Positions 1 through 6,666 of a DNA stretch of 35,694 nt are shown here, piece after piece. The DNA comes from Oscillospiraceae bacterium. GTDB lineage: Bacteria; Bacillota; Clostridia; Oscillospirales; Ruminococcaceae. Position 1 is the first letter of the stretch. Each line of letters begins with the position of its first letter. The stretch spans positions 1-35,694 of the forward strand of contig JAIKWY010000133.1 of the NCBI GenBank assembly GCA_024684395.1. The letters run 5' to 3'. The notes below the pieces were generated by a model. That model did no database searches. It saw only the letters and a program-made list of their open reading frames with translations, and was not told where the DNA came from. A program made the translations under genes and the position numbers.

Positions 1-4
1 TTTT

Positions 5-33
5 TTGACTTCCTTTAGTTTTTTTTTTATAAT
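5..33 (+). promoter_or_regulatory. Sigma-A promoter of citrate synthase gene
   Basis: TTGACT (5-10) and TATAAT (28-33) are separated by 17 bases in a T-rich stretch. Transcription would start near base 40 and give a leader of about 165 nt before the gene. Seen directly; activity is inferred. Confidence 0.8.
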
Positions 34-71
34 ATTTTTTATATACTATAGGCCATCTCTAAACTCCTTCC

Positions 72-124
72 TTTTTGTTTTTCTACAAAAAGAAAAATGG
101 TTTGGGTGTGGGGCCCCCCCCCCC
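72..124 (+). other. Leader with imperfect A/T hairpin and an 11-C homopolymer
   Basis: Inside the presumed citrate synthase 5' leader, a T-rich arm (72-82) can pair with an A-rich arm (87-97) apart from one G-G mismatch. It is followed by GGGG (110-113) and eleven consecutive C (114-124). The C tract lies outside any convincing gene. Such homopolymers can slip in replication, so leader length and folding could vary between cells. A regulatory role is inference only. Confidence 0.5.
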
Positions 125-203
125 ACCCCGCCTCTAAAATCATTGTTTTTAGCGGCACCCTGTATGGACGTATACCCATTTATAAAAAGAAAGGATGATC
201 CCA

Positions 204-1568
204 ATGGCACGTTATGATTATTCACAAGCCAACTGTCCCGAGATCGAGGCGCTCGCCGACCTCTGCACCGCTGAATTTCCTATCAATCCGGAGCTCTACA
301 CGCAATATGATGTCAAGCGTGGACTGCGTGATCTCAACGGAAAGGGCGTGCTCGCCGGACTGACGCACATCGGTAACGTTCATGCGTCCGAGATCGTGGA
401 CGGTCAGAGCGTACCCTGTGACGGCAAACTCTACTACCGTGGCATCGACGTCGAGGATCTGGTCAATGGCTTTGCCGAGGATGACCGCCCCGGCTTTGAG
501 GAGACGACCTATCTGCTCCTGTTCGGACAGCTCCCGACCAGACAGCAGCTTGACGAATTTACCAAGAAGCTCGCAGAGCTGCGCTATCTCCCTGCCATCT
601 TCACCCGTGACGTCATCATGAAGGCGCCGAGTGACAACATGATGAACACCCTCGCCAAGTGCGTTCTGGCGCTCTATTCCTATGATAAAAAGGCGAACGA
701 CATCTCCATCCCGAATGTCCTCCGCCAGAGCCTTTCGCTGATCTCGCTCTTCCCGCTGATTTCTGTCTATGGCTATCAGGCATATCACTTCAAGGCGGGC
801 GAGAGCCTTATCATCCGCCAGCCGAACCCGGAGCTATCGCTGGCAGAGAACATCCTCTACATGCTGCGCCCCGACTGCCAGTTCACACCTCTCGAGGCAA
901 AGCTGCTCGACCTGGCGCTCGTCCTCCATGCAGAGCACGGCGGCGGCAACAACTCCACCTTCACAGTGCATGTTGTGTCCTCCTCCGGCACAGACACCTA
1001 TTCCGCCATCGCAGCCGCCCTCGGCTCGCTCAAGGGACCGAAGCACGGCGGTGCGAACATCAAGGTCTGCCAGATGTTCGATGACATGATGGAGCACATC
1101 GCCGACTGGGAGGATGAGGATGCCCTCCGTGACTACCTGCGAGGTCTGCTGCACAAGGAAGGCTTCGACCATTCCGGTCTGATCTACGGCATGGGTCACG
1201 CCGTCTACTCCATCTCCGACCCGAGAGCACGGGTATTCAAGAGCTTTGTCGAGAAGCTGTCCGTAGAAAAGGGCAGAGAGAAGGAATTTCAGCTCTATGA
1301 CCGTGTCGAGCGTCTTGCCGCCGAGGTCATCTCCGCCGAGCGCCGCATTTATAAAGGTGTCTGTGCCAACGTGGACTTCTATTCCGGCTTCGCCTACAGA
1401 ATGCTCGGTCTGCCGGTCGAGCTGTATACCCCGATCTTCGCCATCGCCCGCATCTCCGGCTGGTCGGCACACCGCATCGAGGAGCTCATCAACTCCAACA
1501 AGATCATCCGCCCGGCATACAAGGCGATCGACGACGCAAGACCGTATACGCCTCTTTCCGAAAGATAA
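204..1568 (+). CDS. gltA: Citrate synthase
   Basis: Condenses oxaloacetate and acetyl-CoA to citrate in the cytoplasm, the first step of the oxidative half of the TCA route and, in anaerobic Clostridia, mainly a source of 2-oxoglutarate for glutamate. The 454-residue product has the catalytic triad in family context: His281 in GPKHGGAN, His332 in GMGHAVY before DPRA, and Asp391 in VDFYSGF. Start 204 is preferred over the in-frame ATG at 195 because AGGA at 192-195 then lies 8 nt upstream. The N-terminal 60 or so residues extend beyond short bacterial citrate synthases. No aconitase or isocitrate dehydrogenase gene is adjacent. A 2-methylcitrate synthase activity cannot be excluded from sequence alone. 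Confidence 0.95.
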   Translation: MARYDYSQANCPEIEALADLCTAEFPINPELYTQYDVKRGLRDLNGKGVLAGLTHIGNVHASEIVDGQSVPCDGKLYYRGIDVEDLVNGFAEDDRPGFEETTYLLLFGQLPTRQQLDEFTKKLAELRYLPAIFTRDVIMKAPSDNMMNTLAKCVLALYSYDKKANDISIPNVLRQSLSLISLFPLISVYGYQAYHFKAGESLIIRQPNPELSLAENILYMLRPDCQFTPLEAKLLDLALVLHAEHGGGNNSTFTVHVVSSSGTDTYSAIAAALGSLKGPKHGGANIKVCQMFDDMMEHIADWEDEDALRDYLRGLLHKEGFDHSGLIYGMGHAVYSISDPRARVFKSFVEKLSVEKGREKEFQLYDRVERLAAEVISAERRIYKGVCANVDFYSGFAYRMLGLPVELYTPIFAIARISGWSAHRIEELINSNKIIRPAYKAIDDARPYTPLSER

Positions 1569-1591
1569 GCGCAGAGCCTATAACAAAAAAA

Positions 1592-1618
1592 CAGCCAATG
1601 CCCCAAAAGCATTGGCTG
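1592..1618. terminator. Bidirectional terminator between gltA and the VanW gene
   Basis: Ten-base arms CAGCCAATGC (1592-1601) and GCATTGGCTG (1609-1618) are flanked by an A run on the left and a T-rich stretch on the right. The structure can end transcription arriving from both convergent genes. Confidence 0.85.
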
Positions 1619-1625
1619 ATCATTT

Positions 1626-2462
1626 TTATTCCTCCCAGAGCTGCTCCTTCGGGATCAGTTCCGGATCAAACATGACCTCGGAATGGTTATCGAGCACCAG
1701 CTGGTGCATGAGCCGCTTCCCGGTCTTCTTGTCATAGGTATCCTTGTAGATCTTGGACACCCGGTAATACTTGTCGCCCTCCTTCTGGAAGTGATGCCCC
1801 TCCTCGGAGATGTCATAGCGGCACGGGAACGGCTTCCGGCTGCGCAGCTCCACGAACAGCTCATCGCCCTCGCACCATGCCAGGAGCTGGACATGCTGGC
1901 TCGTGGTATTCCGGAACCGGTAGTCGATATAGTTATAGCTGACGGAAGTACCCGCACTGAACGGCACACGTCCGTGCTCATCCGGTGCCAGCGCATCGGA
2001 ATGCGCATGGAACTCCGTCACCTCCATCGGGCTGTGCAGGATGACACGGTGGATGGTATTGCTCAGGTTGCAAAGACCGCCGCCGATGCCGCTGATGAGC
2101 TTGCCGTTGATGATGACACGCCCGTCCTTGTAGCCGCGCTGCTTCGTAGTCGGTCCCACCGTCAGCCAGAAGGAGAACGTCTCCCCCGGACGGATGATGA
2201 GCCCGTTGATCTCCTTGCAGGCGAGCCGGATATTCTCCGCCTTGTTCTGCTGGAGCGTCGGATCAATGCCCTTGCCCCGCTTGATGAGATGCGAGCTCTG
2301 CTGATAGATCACAGCGGGAAGCTTCTCCTCATAATAGGAGCGTGCGATCACTTCCTTGCTCATCGCATTTTTCAGATGCCGCTTTGCGATCTCCTTGTGC
2401 TCCGATATGGCATAGGTCAGCGGGCTGATCTCACAGAACAGCATTCCTTTTTTCCATAACAT
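1626..2462 (-). CDS. VanW family protein
   Basis: 278 residues. The central and C-terminal part has the VanW-domain signature: RPGETFSFW, then GYKDGRVIINGK, then a glycine-rich GIGGGLCNLSNT followed by HAHSDAL. The family takes its name from a gene in some vancomycin-resistance clusters, but its biochemical role is not established; no van ligase or dehydrogenase genes are nearby, so resistance should not be inferred. No obvious signal peptide is visible. The first ATG is chosen because GGAG lies about 9 nt upstream; the next Met has no spaced ribosome site. It is the last gene of a leftward trio that starts at the promoter near 3800. Confidence 0.85.
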   Translation of the reverse strand: MLWKKGMLFCEISPLTYAISEHKEIAKRHLKNAMSKEVIARSYYEEKLPAVIYQQSSHLIKRGKGIDPTLQQNKAENIRLACKEINGLIIRPGETFSFWLTVGPTTKQRGYKDGRVIINGKLISGIGGGLCNLSNTIHRVILHSPMEVTEFHAHSDALAPDEHGRVPFSAGTSVSYNYIDYRFRNTTSQHVQLLAWCEGDELFVELRSRKPFPCRYDISEEGHHFQKEGDKYYRVSKIYKDTYDKKTGKRLMHQLVLDNHSEVMFDPELIPKEQLWEE

Positions 2463-2499
2463 GGGCAGATTCTCCTCACTTCACTCTCGATACTTTTTT

Positions 2500-2526
2500 G
2501 TTATTCCCGCCGAAGGCGGGGATAAC
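2500..2526. repeat. Inverted repeat between yqeG and the VanW gene
   Basis: Twelve-base arms (2500-2511 and 2515-2526, one mismatch) around a GAA loop, with the core CCCGCCGAAGGCGGG. There is no T run on the 3' side on the minus strand, so it is a poor terminator. It resembles the small GC-rich palindromes seen in other gaps of this window. Confidence 0.7.
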
Positions 2527-2539
2527 AAAAGGATCATTT

Positions 2540-3070
2540 TTACTTCAAGATCTTCCCGAACCGATGGCTGTACCCGCTCTTCCGATGCAGGCGCAGCACC
2601 GCCTTTTCGATGTACCGCTTCACGCCGATCCACTTCTCGCCCGGTACCGTGATGTAATGCACCAGGATGGACGGCATCCCGGCATTGTTGGCACCGAGGA
2701 TGTCCGTGAACATCTGGTCGCCGATGACGATCGCCTCTTTCTTGCCTACGCCGAGCAGCTCCGCCGCCCGCCAGTACGCCTCCGGGTTCGGCTTGTCCGC
2801 ATCGCAGAGGTACAGCGTGTCGATGTGCCGGATGAACCGCTTCACCCGCTCCTCGTCATTGTTCGACAGCAGCAGCGTTTTCAGCCCGATGCTGTGGATA
2901 TAGCGGAACAGCTCCTCGATCTCCGGCGTGGCATCGTCATTGTGATGCACCAGCGTGTTGTCGATGTCAAACAGGATCGCCCGGTATCCGAGCGAATACA
3001 GCTTCACATAGTCAATGTCAAACACACTGTCCGCATATTCATAGGGATAATATCGTTCAAGCATAGGCAT
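2540..3070 (-). CDS. yqeG: YqeG family HAD IIIA-type phosphatase
   Basis: 176 residues with the haloacid dehalogenase motifs in order: FDIDNTLV (motif I, nucleophile and acid Asp), LLSNN (motif II), and DKPNPEAY followed by VIGDQMFTDI (motifs III/IV). YqeG proteins are small cytoplasmic phosphatases; the physiological substrate is not settled. In many Firmicutes yqeG lies next to the ribosome-assembly GTPase gene yqeH, but not here. Its start overlaps the end of the upstream TIM-barrel gene by 14 nt (start at 3070) or 8 nt (second Met at 3064), implying translational coupling. Confidence 0.9.
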   Translation of the reverse strand: MPMLERYYPYEYADSVFDIDYVKLYSLGYRAILFDIDNTLVHHNDDATPEIEELFRYIHSIGLKTLLLSNNDEERVKRFIRHIDTLYLCDADKPNPEAYWRAAELLGVGKKEAIVIGDQMFTDILGANNAGMPSILVHYITVPGEKWIGVKRYIEKAVLRLHRKSGYSHRFGKILK

Positions 3071-3737
3071 GTTCTTTCATGTAAGCGCACACCTTGTTGA
3101 TCTGTGTGCAGAAATCCTCACCGAACTGGTTCTCAAAGAAGGCGCTGCCGATGGTGAATGCCCACGGACCAGCCTCCGTCACCTCATCCAGGCGTTCAAA
3201 GCTGTTGATGCTGCCCGCGATGCAGACCGGCGCCGGCACCTCTGCCACGAGCCGTCTGTTCAGCTCCACCGCATCACCGGTGAAGCGGTAGCCCAGCAGG
3301 TCGATGCCGCAGGCACCCTTTGCGATGTGATCCTTTGCCTCGGCAATGATGCCGTCAATGTCGCCGCCCAGGATCGAGGGTCTGTCATAGACCTCGCCCA
3401 CAAACGGCATGTACCGCAGTTCATGCTCCTTGCAGAAGCGGTTCACGGAGTCAAAGAACATCGTCCCCATCAGGATGTCACACCCACAGTCCACTGCAAG
3501 CTGTGCCCCCTCCAGACACTTGTCCTCGGTATACGAAACGACTTCGAGCACGGTCGTCTTGCCGCACTCACGCATTCTCTTGTAGAGCGCCTTCATCTCC
3601 CCGGGCGGGAGCGGTTCTTCCTTCATGCCCCAGTACTGCGCAGCCGAATCCTTGCACTGTTCAAAGATCTCGGCGGCATTCAGAACGGTCTTGTCATCGT
3701 GCGTCAGCATAACAATGAGCATCGGCTCATGCTGCAT
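3057..3737 (-). CDS. Phosphate-binding TIM-barrel protein (NanE/HisA-like), substrate unknown
   Basis: 226 residues from the ATG at 3737, which has GGAGGAA five nt upstream; a longer reading frame upstream lacks a ribosome site and would cover the promoter. Alternating strand/helix pattern with TTVLEVVSY, GCDILMGTMFF, GACGIDLLGYRF, PVCIAGSINS and a C-terminal AFTIGSAFFE resembles the late beta strands and phosphate cup of NanE, HisA and related (beta/alpha)8 enzymes. I cannot assign a substrate. It is first in a likely operon with yqeG and the VanW gene, downstream of a perfect promoter. Confidence 0.6.
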   Translation of the reverse strand: MQHEPMLIVMLTHDDKTVLNAAEIFEQCKDSAAQYWGMKEEPLPPGEMKALYKRMRECGKTTVLEVVSYTEDKCLEGAQLAVDCGCDILMGTMFFDSVNRFCKEHELRYMPFVGEVYDRPSILGGDIDGIIAEAKDHIAKGACGIDLLGYRFTGDAVELNRRLVAEVPAPVCIAGSINSFERLDEVTEAGPWAFTIGSAFFENQFGEDFCTQINKVCAYMKEHAYA

Positions 3738-3788
3738 ATCTATTCCTCCATTCAGGCTATATTGCGGTCTAACCCCATACATAGGATT

Positions 3789-3817
3789 ATTATACCACAG
3801 AATGGGCATTTTGTCAA
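3789..3817 (-). promoter_or_regulatory. Perfect sigma-A promoter for the TIM-barrel/yqeG/vanW operon
   Basis: On the minus strand TTGACA (3817-3812) and TATAAT (3794-3789) are spaced by 17 nt. Transcription would start about 45 nt upstream of the ATG at 3737. Confidence 0.85.
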
Positions 3818-3855
3818 TTCAAAGTGCATAATTTTCCCACATGCCCAGGGCAGAA

Positions 3856-3966
3856 AAAAACAGCCCTCCCCCGGTGATCGTTCCGGGGGAGGTTCTCCTC
3901 ACATTTTATTAAGCACACACCTTATTTTCACATGGCTTTCTGTATTCTGTCACTCCTTCATCTGAT
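3856..3966 (-). ncRNA. Candidate small RNA (about 110 nt)
   Basis: A perfect minus-strand promoter (TTGACA/TATAAT, 17 nt apart, 4001-3973) fires into a stretch ending in a strong terminator (3892-3865, then seven T). No gene of usual size lies in between. The only small reading frame is a 14-codon GTG frame (3953-3909) containing two Cys codons, but its AAGGAG overlaps the start codon, so translation looks unlikely. No known RNA family was recognised. It could also act as a leader for the operon downstream if transcription read through. Confidence 0.55.
3865..3892 (-). terminator. Terminator of the candidate small RNA
   Basis: Ten-base arms CCTCCCCCGG (3865-3874) and CCGGGGGAGG (3883-3892) form a stable stem. 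On the minus strand it is followed by GCTG and seven T. Confidence 0.85.
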
Positions 3967-3972
3967 GCATTG

Positions 3973-4001
3973 ATTATAGCACAAAATGACATATTTGTCA
4001 A
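3973..4001 (-). promoter_or_regulatory. Perfect sigma-A promoter for the candidate small RNA
   Basis: TTGACA (4001-3996) and TATAAT (3978-3973) with 17-nt spacing on the minus strand. Confidence 0.8.
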
Positions 4002-4091
4002 GGAAATGCAATCGTTTTCGGTAAAGTTTACCTTTTCTTCATAGTTTTTTCGCAAGCGCTTCACTTACAAGGCGATTTTTCGGCATTTCTC

Positions 4092-4120
4092 TTGCATCCA
4101 CGCCCTTTTTATGGTATAAT
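4092..4120 (+). promoter_or_regulatory. Sigma-A promoter of the flippase operon
   Basis: TTGCAT (4092-4097) and TATAAT (4115-4120) with 17-nt spacing. The leader would be only about 25 nt. Confidence 0.75.
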
Positions 4121-4151
4121 AATAGCACTATGCAACCCGGAGGCTTTACCC

Positions 4152-5588
4152 ATGAACAAATACAGATCCCTCGCACTGAATACCGTTGTATTCACGATCG
4201 GGAGCTTCGGGTCGAAATTCATTTCGATCTTTCTGAACAATCTCTACACCAAGCACATCGACCCCGCCTCGCTCTTCACCAAGAGCCTGCTCGAAACGCT
4301 TGCGCTGTTCCTCATCCCGGTCTTTACATTTTCGCTGAAAGAAGCGCTCATCCGCTACGGTCTCGACAAGGACTATGACAAGAAGGAGGTCTTCTCCACC
4401 GCTGCCATCCTCGAAGCCGGCGGACTCGGCTTCATGCTCCTGCTGATCCCCATTCTGCCGCATATCCCCTATTTCGGCAGGCTCGGCAGCTACACCACAC
4501 TGCTCGGCATCTACATCCTGACCTCCTCGCTGCGGGCGCACTGCTCCCAGTTCGTCCGTGCCTGCGAAAAGGTGCGGCTCTTCTCCCTTGACGGCATCCT
4601 GACAACGCTGATGCTCTTCCTGTTCAATCTGGTCTTCATCGGTCATTTCGAGATGGGCGTCCGGGGCTTCATGCTCTCGACCATCCTCTCCGACTTCTGC
4701 TCGGCGGTGTTCCTGTTCGTCACCGGCAATCTCCGCCGCTATTTCAGCCTGAAGGCATGGCAGAGCGACCTCGCAGGGCAGATGCTCCGCTTCACCGTCC
4801 CCCTCATCCCGACCACGGTCATGTGGACATTCACCGGCTTCTCCGACCAGCTCTTCATCGGCGGCATGAAGAGCGACAAGGTCTTTCTCGGCGAGAACGC
4901 CGCCGGCATCTACGCCGCAGCCGCCAAGATCCCGAACCTGATCTCCATGCTTTCCACGATCTTTTTCCAGGCGTGGAATATGTCCGCCATCACCGAGAAC
5001 GACTCCGAAGACCGCAATGTCTTCTATGAAAAGGTCTACAGCACCTACGAAGCCTTCCTGTATATCGGCTCCGCAGGGCTCCTGCTGCTGGTGAAGCCCG
5101 TCTCGTCGATCTTCATCAACTACAGCGTCTATCCCGAATATGCCACCGCCTACCTGAACAGTCCCCTGCTCATCGCAGCGGCAGTCTTCACCTGCCTTGA
5201 CCTGTTCCTGGCGAGCATCTACACCGCCACCAAGCACACCCGCAACGCCTTCTATACCATCCTGATCGTCTTCCTTGCCAACATCCTGCTCAATCTCTGC
5301 CTGATCCCGCTGCTCGGCATCCAGGGCGCCGCACTTGCCACGCTCCTGAGCTACATGCTCTGCTTCTGGGTGCGCATCTTCGATGCAAGACGCTATGTGC
5401 CGTTCCGGTTCTACTTCGCCACCCACCTGCTGAACACCGGACTGCTCCTGCTGCTCTGCGGTCTGAGCATTTTCCAGCCGGCAAATTTCATCCTCATGGA
5501 GATCCCCGTCTGCTGCGGCATCCTTCTCCTCAACCGCCGCCCGTTCATGGCATTGATCGGGAAGCTCCTGAAACGTGAAAGGAAGTGA
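4152..5588 (+). CDS. MATE/Wzx-like polysaccharide or lipid-linked precursor flippase
   Basis: 478 residues with about 12-14 hydrophobic segments from NTVVFTIGSFGSKFISIFL near the N terminus to the last segment around IPVCCGILLL. The overall pattern is that of the MOP superfamily (polysaccharide biosynthesis protein, Wzx, MurJ-like): an N-terminal Gly-Ser-Lys segment after helix 1, short charged loops and a C-terminal basic tail. Likely moves a lipid-linked glycan across the membrane, but no glycosyltransferases are nearby, so the substrate is unknown. GGAGG lies 8 nt before the ATG at 4152. The next gene starts 4 nt after its stop. Confidence 0.8.
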   Translation: MNKYRSLALNTVVFTIGSFGSKFISIFLNNLYTKHIDPASLFTKSLLETLALFLIPVFTFSLKEALIRYGLDKDYDKKEVFSTAAILEAGGLGFMLLLIPILPHIPYFGRLGSYTTLLGIYILTSSLRAHCSQFVRACEKVRLFSLDGILTTLMLFLFNLVFIGHFEMGVRGFMLSTILSDFCSAVFLFVTGNLRRYFSLKAWQSDLAGQMLRFTVPLIPTTVMWTFTGFSDQLFIGGMKSDKVFLGENAAGIYAAAAKIPNLISMLSTIFFQAWNMSAITENDSEDRNVFYEKVYSTYEAFLYIGSAGLLLLVKPVSSIFINYSVYPEYATAYLNSPLLIAAAVFTCLDLFLASIYTATKHTRNAFYTILIVFLANILLNLCLIPLLGIQGAALATLLSYMLCFWVRIFDARRYVPFRFYFATHLLNTGLLLLLCGLSIFQPANFILMEIPVCCGILLLNRRPFMALIGKLLKRERK

Positions 5589-5592
5589 GCCC

Positions 5593-6312
5593 TTGCCATT
5601 CTCCAAAAAAACAGCCGAGTTCCTCGAATGCGAGCGCTGGTGGATCTTAGCGGCGCTGATGTGTATCGGCGGCTTCTTCGGCGGCTTCACCTATACGGTG
5701 CGGGGCGGCATCTTCTGCAATGCCCAGACCGCCAATTTTGTCCTGCTTGCGATGGCGATCGGTGACGGCGACTGGGCGCAGGCACGCTATCTCATCATCC
5801 CGATCACGGCATACTTCCTCGGCGCCGTCGTCTCCGAGACAGCCGCCGCCCATATCAAGAAATACAACCTCATCCGCTGGGATACCTTGCTCATCATGAT
5901 CGAGCTGGTCGTAGTGGTCATCCTCGGTCTCATCCCGGACGATGCCCCGTTCCAGATATCCCAGGTCGCCGTGAATTTCATCTGCTCGATGCAGTACAAC
6001 ACCTTCCGACAGGCAGACGGCATCCCGATGGCAACGACCTTCTGCACGAACCACCTCCGGCAGGTCGGCGTCTTCTTCACCAAAGGCATCCGCCACGCCG
6101 AAAAAGCCCATTTCAGCCGGATGCTGTTCCACGTCGGCATGCTGACGCTGTTCGTTGCCGGCGGCATCATCGCCACGGTACTGTGCAGACGCTTCGGCGG
6201 CAAAGGCGTCTGGTTCGCCGCCGTTCCGCTGCTGTTCATTCTCTGTGACCTGCTCTATGCCGACCTGCATAAGGAAAAAGGCGAACTGGACAGGAAGCCC
6301 AAGGGACACTAA
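5593..6312 (+). CDS. YoaK family (DUF1275) membrane protein
   Basis: 239 residues starting at TTG 5593; AAAGGA inside the end of the flippase gene gives good spacing, and the alternative GTG at 5575 has none. Six or so membrane segments: WILAALMCIGGFFGGFTY, FVLLAMAIGD, IIPITAYFLGAVV, TLLIMIELVVVVILG, MLTLFVAGGIIATVL and a last segment near VPLLFILCDLLYAD. The family signature at the start (GGFTYTVRGGIFCNAQTANF) matches the typical YoaK pattern where a small-residue helix is followed by T-GN/AQTAN. Function of the family is unknown; a transport role is often guessed. Probably co-transcribed with the flippase. Confidence 0.85.
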   Translation: MPFSKKTAEFLECERWWILAALMCIGGFFGGFTYTVRGGIFCNAQTANFVLLAMAIGDGDWAQARYLIIPITAYFLGAVVSETAAAHIKKYNLIRWDTLLIMIELVVVVILGLIPDDAPFQISQVAVNFICSMQYNTFRQADGIPMATTFCTNHLRQVGVFFTKGIRHAEKAHFSRMLFHVGMLTLFVAGGIIATVLCRRFGGKGVWFAAVPLLFILCDLLYADLHKEKGELDRKPKGH

Positions 6313-6358
6313 ACGATTTTTTGCATTATAAAGCGAAGCAAAGATAAAAGTTTTTGGT

Positions 6359-6491
6359 CCAGCTTTTTTCAAAAAGCTGGTCAGGTCCAGGGCTGAAAGC
6401 CCTGGTCGCTCGCCGCAGCGAGCGAAATACCCTTGCCGGAGGCGCTCGCAAGGGGTGAATTTCAAAAACAGTCCAGTGGACTGTTTTTGAA
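6359..6491. repeat. Composite palindromic repeat element (five hairpins)
   Basis: In order: CCAGCTTTTT/AAAAAGCTGG (6359-6380), CCAGGGCT/AGCCCTGG (6387-6405), CGCTCGC/GCGAGCG (6407-6424), CCCTTGC/GCAAGGG (6430-6454), and a perfect 15-bp palindrome with a one-base centre (6461-6475 and 6477-6491). The first hairpin resembles elements at 34350 and 35664. No coding capacity; the chained-hairpin structure looks like a non-autonomous repeat rather than a simple terminator. Confidence 0.75.
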
Positions 6492-6494
6492 AGA

Positions 6495-6526
6495 GGGGAC
6501 GGCTGCAAGAGAGCCGTCCCCTTTTT
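6495..6526 (+). terminator. Terminator of the flippase/YoaK operon
   Basis: Arms GGGGACGGCT (6495-6504) and AGCCGTCCCC (6512-6521) followed by a run of T. Confidence 0.85.
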
Positions 6527-6607
6527 TGCCTTTACAGCACATTTTCCTCGCCGCCTTTATGCGGCGACATCCTTTTTCTCCCTGAACACCCCACCAAAAA
6601 TCTCTTT

Positions 6608-6636
6608 GCATACAGCCTGTATCTCCCGCATACACT
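6608..6636 (+). promoter_or_regulatory. Candidate sigma-E-type sporulation promoter for sipL
   Basis: CATACACT (6629-6636) matches the sigma-E -10 consensus CATACA-T, and GCATACA (6608-6614) lies 14 nt upstream as a plausible -35. No good sigma-A promoter is visible before sipL. Since SpoIVA and SipL act in the mother cell under sigma E in characterised sporeformers, the context agrees. Confidence 0.55.
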
Positions 6637-6666
6637 CTACCAACCACATTCACAGGAGGTACCCGC

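Larger units (their letters stand above)
3738..4151. other. 414-base divergent intergenic region
   Basis: Holds two leftward perfect promoters, the candidate small RNA with its terminator, and the rightward flippase promoter. A 13-base palindrome GGTAAAGTTTACC (4020-4032) sits between the leftward small-RNA promoter and the rightward flippase promoter and is a candidate operator. No protein gene of ordinary size is seen. Confidence 0.6.
6313..6666. other. 354-base gap: composite palindromic repeat, terminator, sipL promoter
   Basis: Contains five successive hairpins (6359-6491), a classic terminator (6495-6526) and the sipL promoter region with its ribosome site. I see no gene in it. Confidence 0.7.

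Noticed and set aside
1626-2462. Vancomycin resistance determinant
   Set aside because: VanW-domain proteins are common in Clostridia without resistance, and no ligase, dehydrogenase or dipeptidase gene is near.
3909-3953. 14-codon peptide (VTEYRKPCENKVCA) within the candidate small RNA
   Set aside because: AAGGAG touches the GTG start with no spacing, and no other start fits; kept only as a note.
4051-4064. CcpA cre site at GCAAGCGCTTC
   Set aside because: The AAGCGCTT core lacks the extra A/T positions of the cre consensus.
4146-5690. Open frame of about 500 codons antisense to the flippase gene
   Set aside because: Translation is a low-complexity Asp/Glu/Gly-rich shadow of a hydrophobic gene; no motifs.
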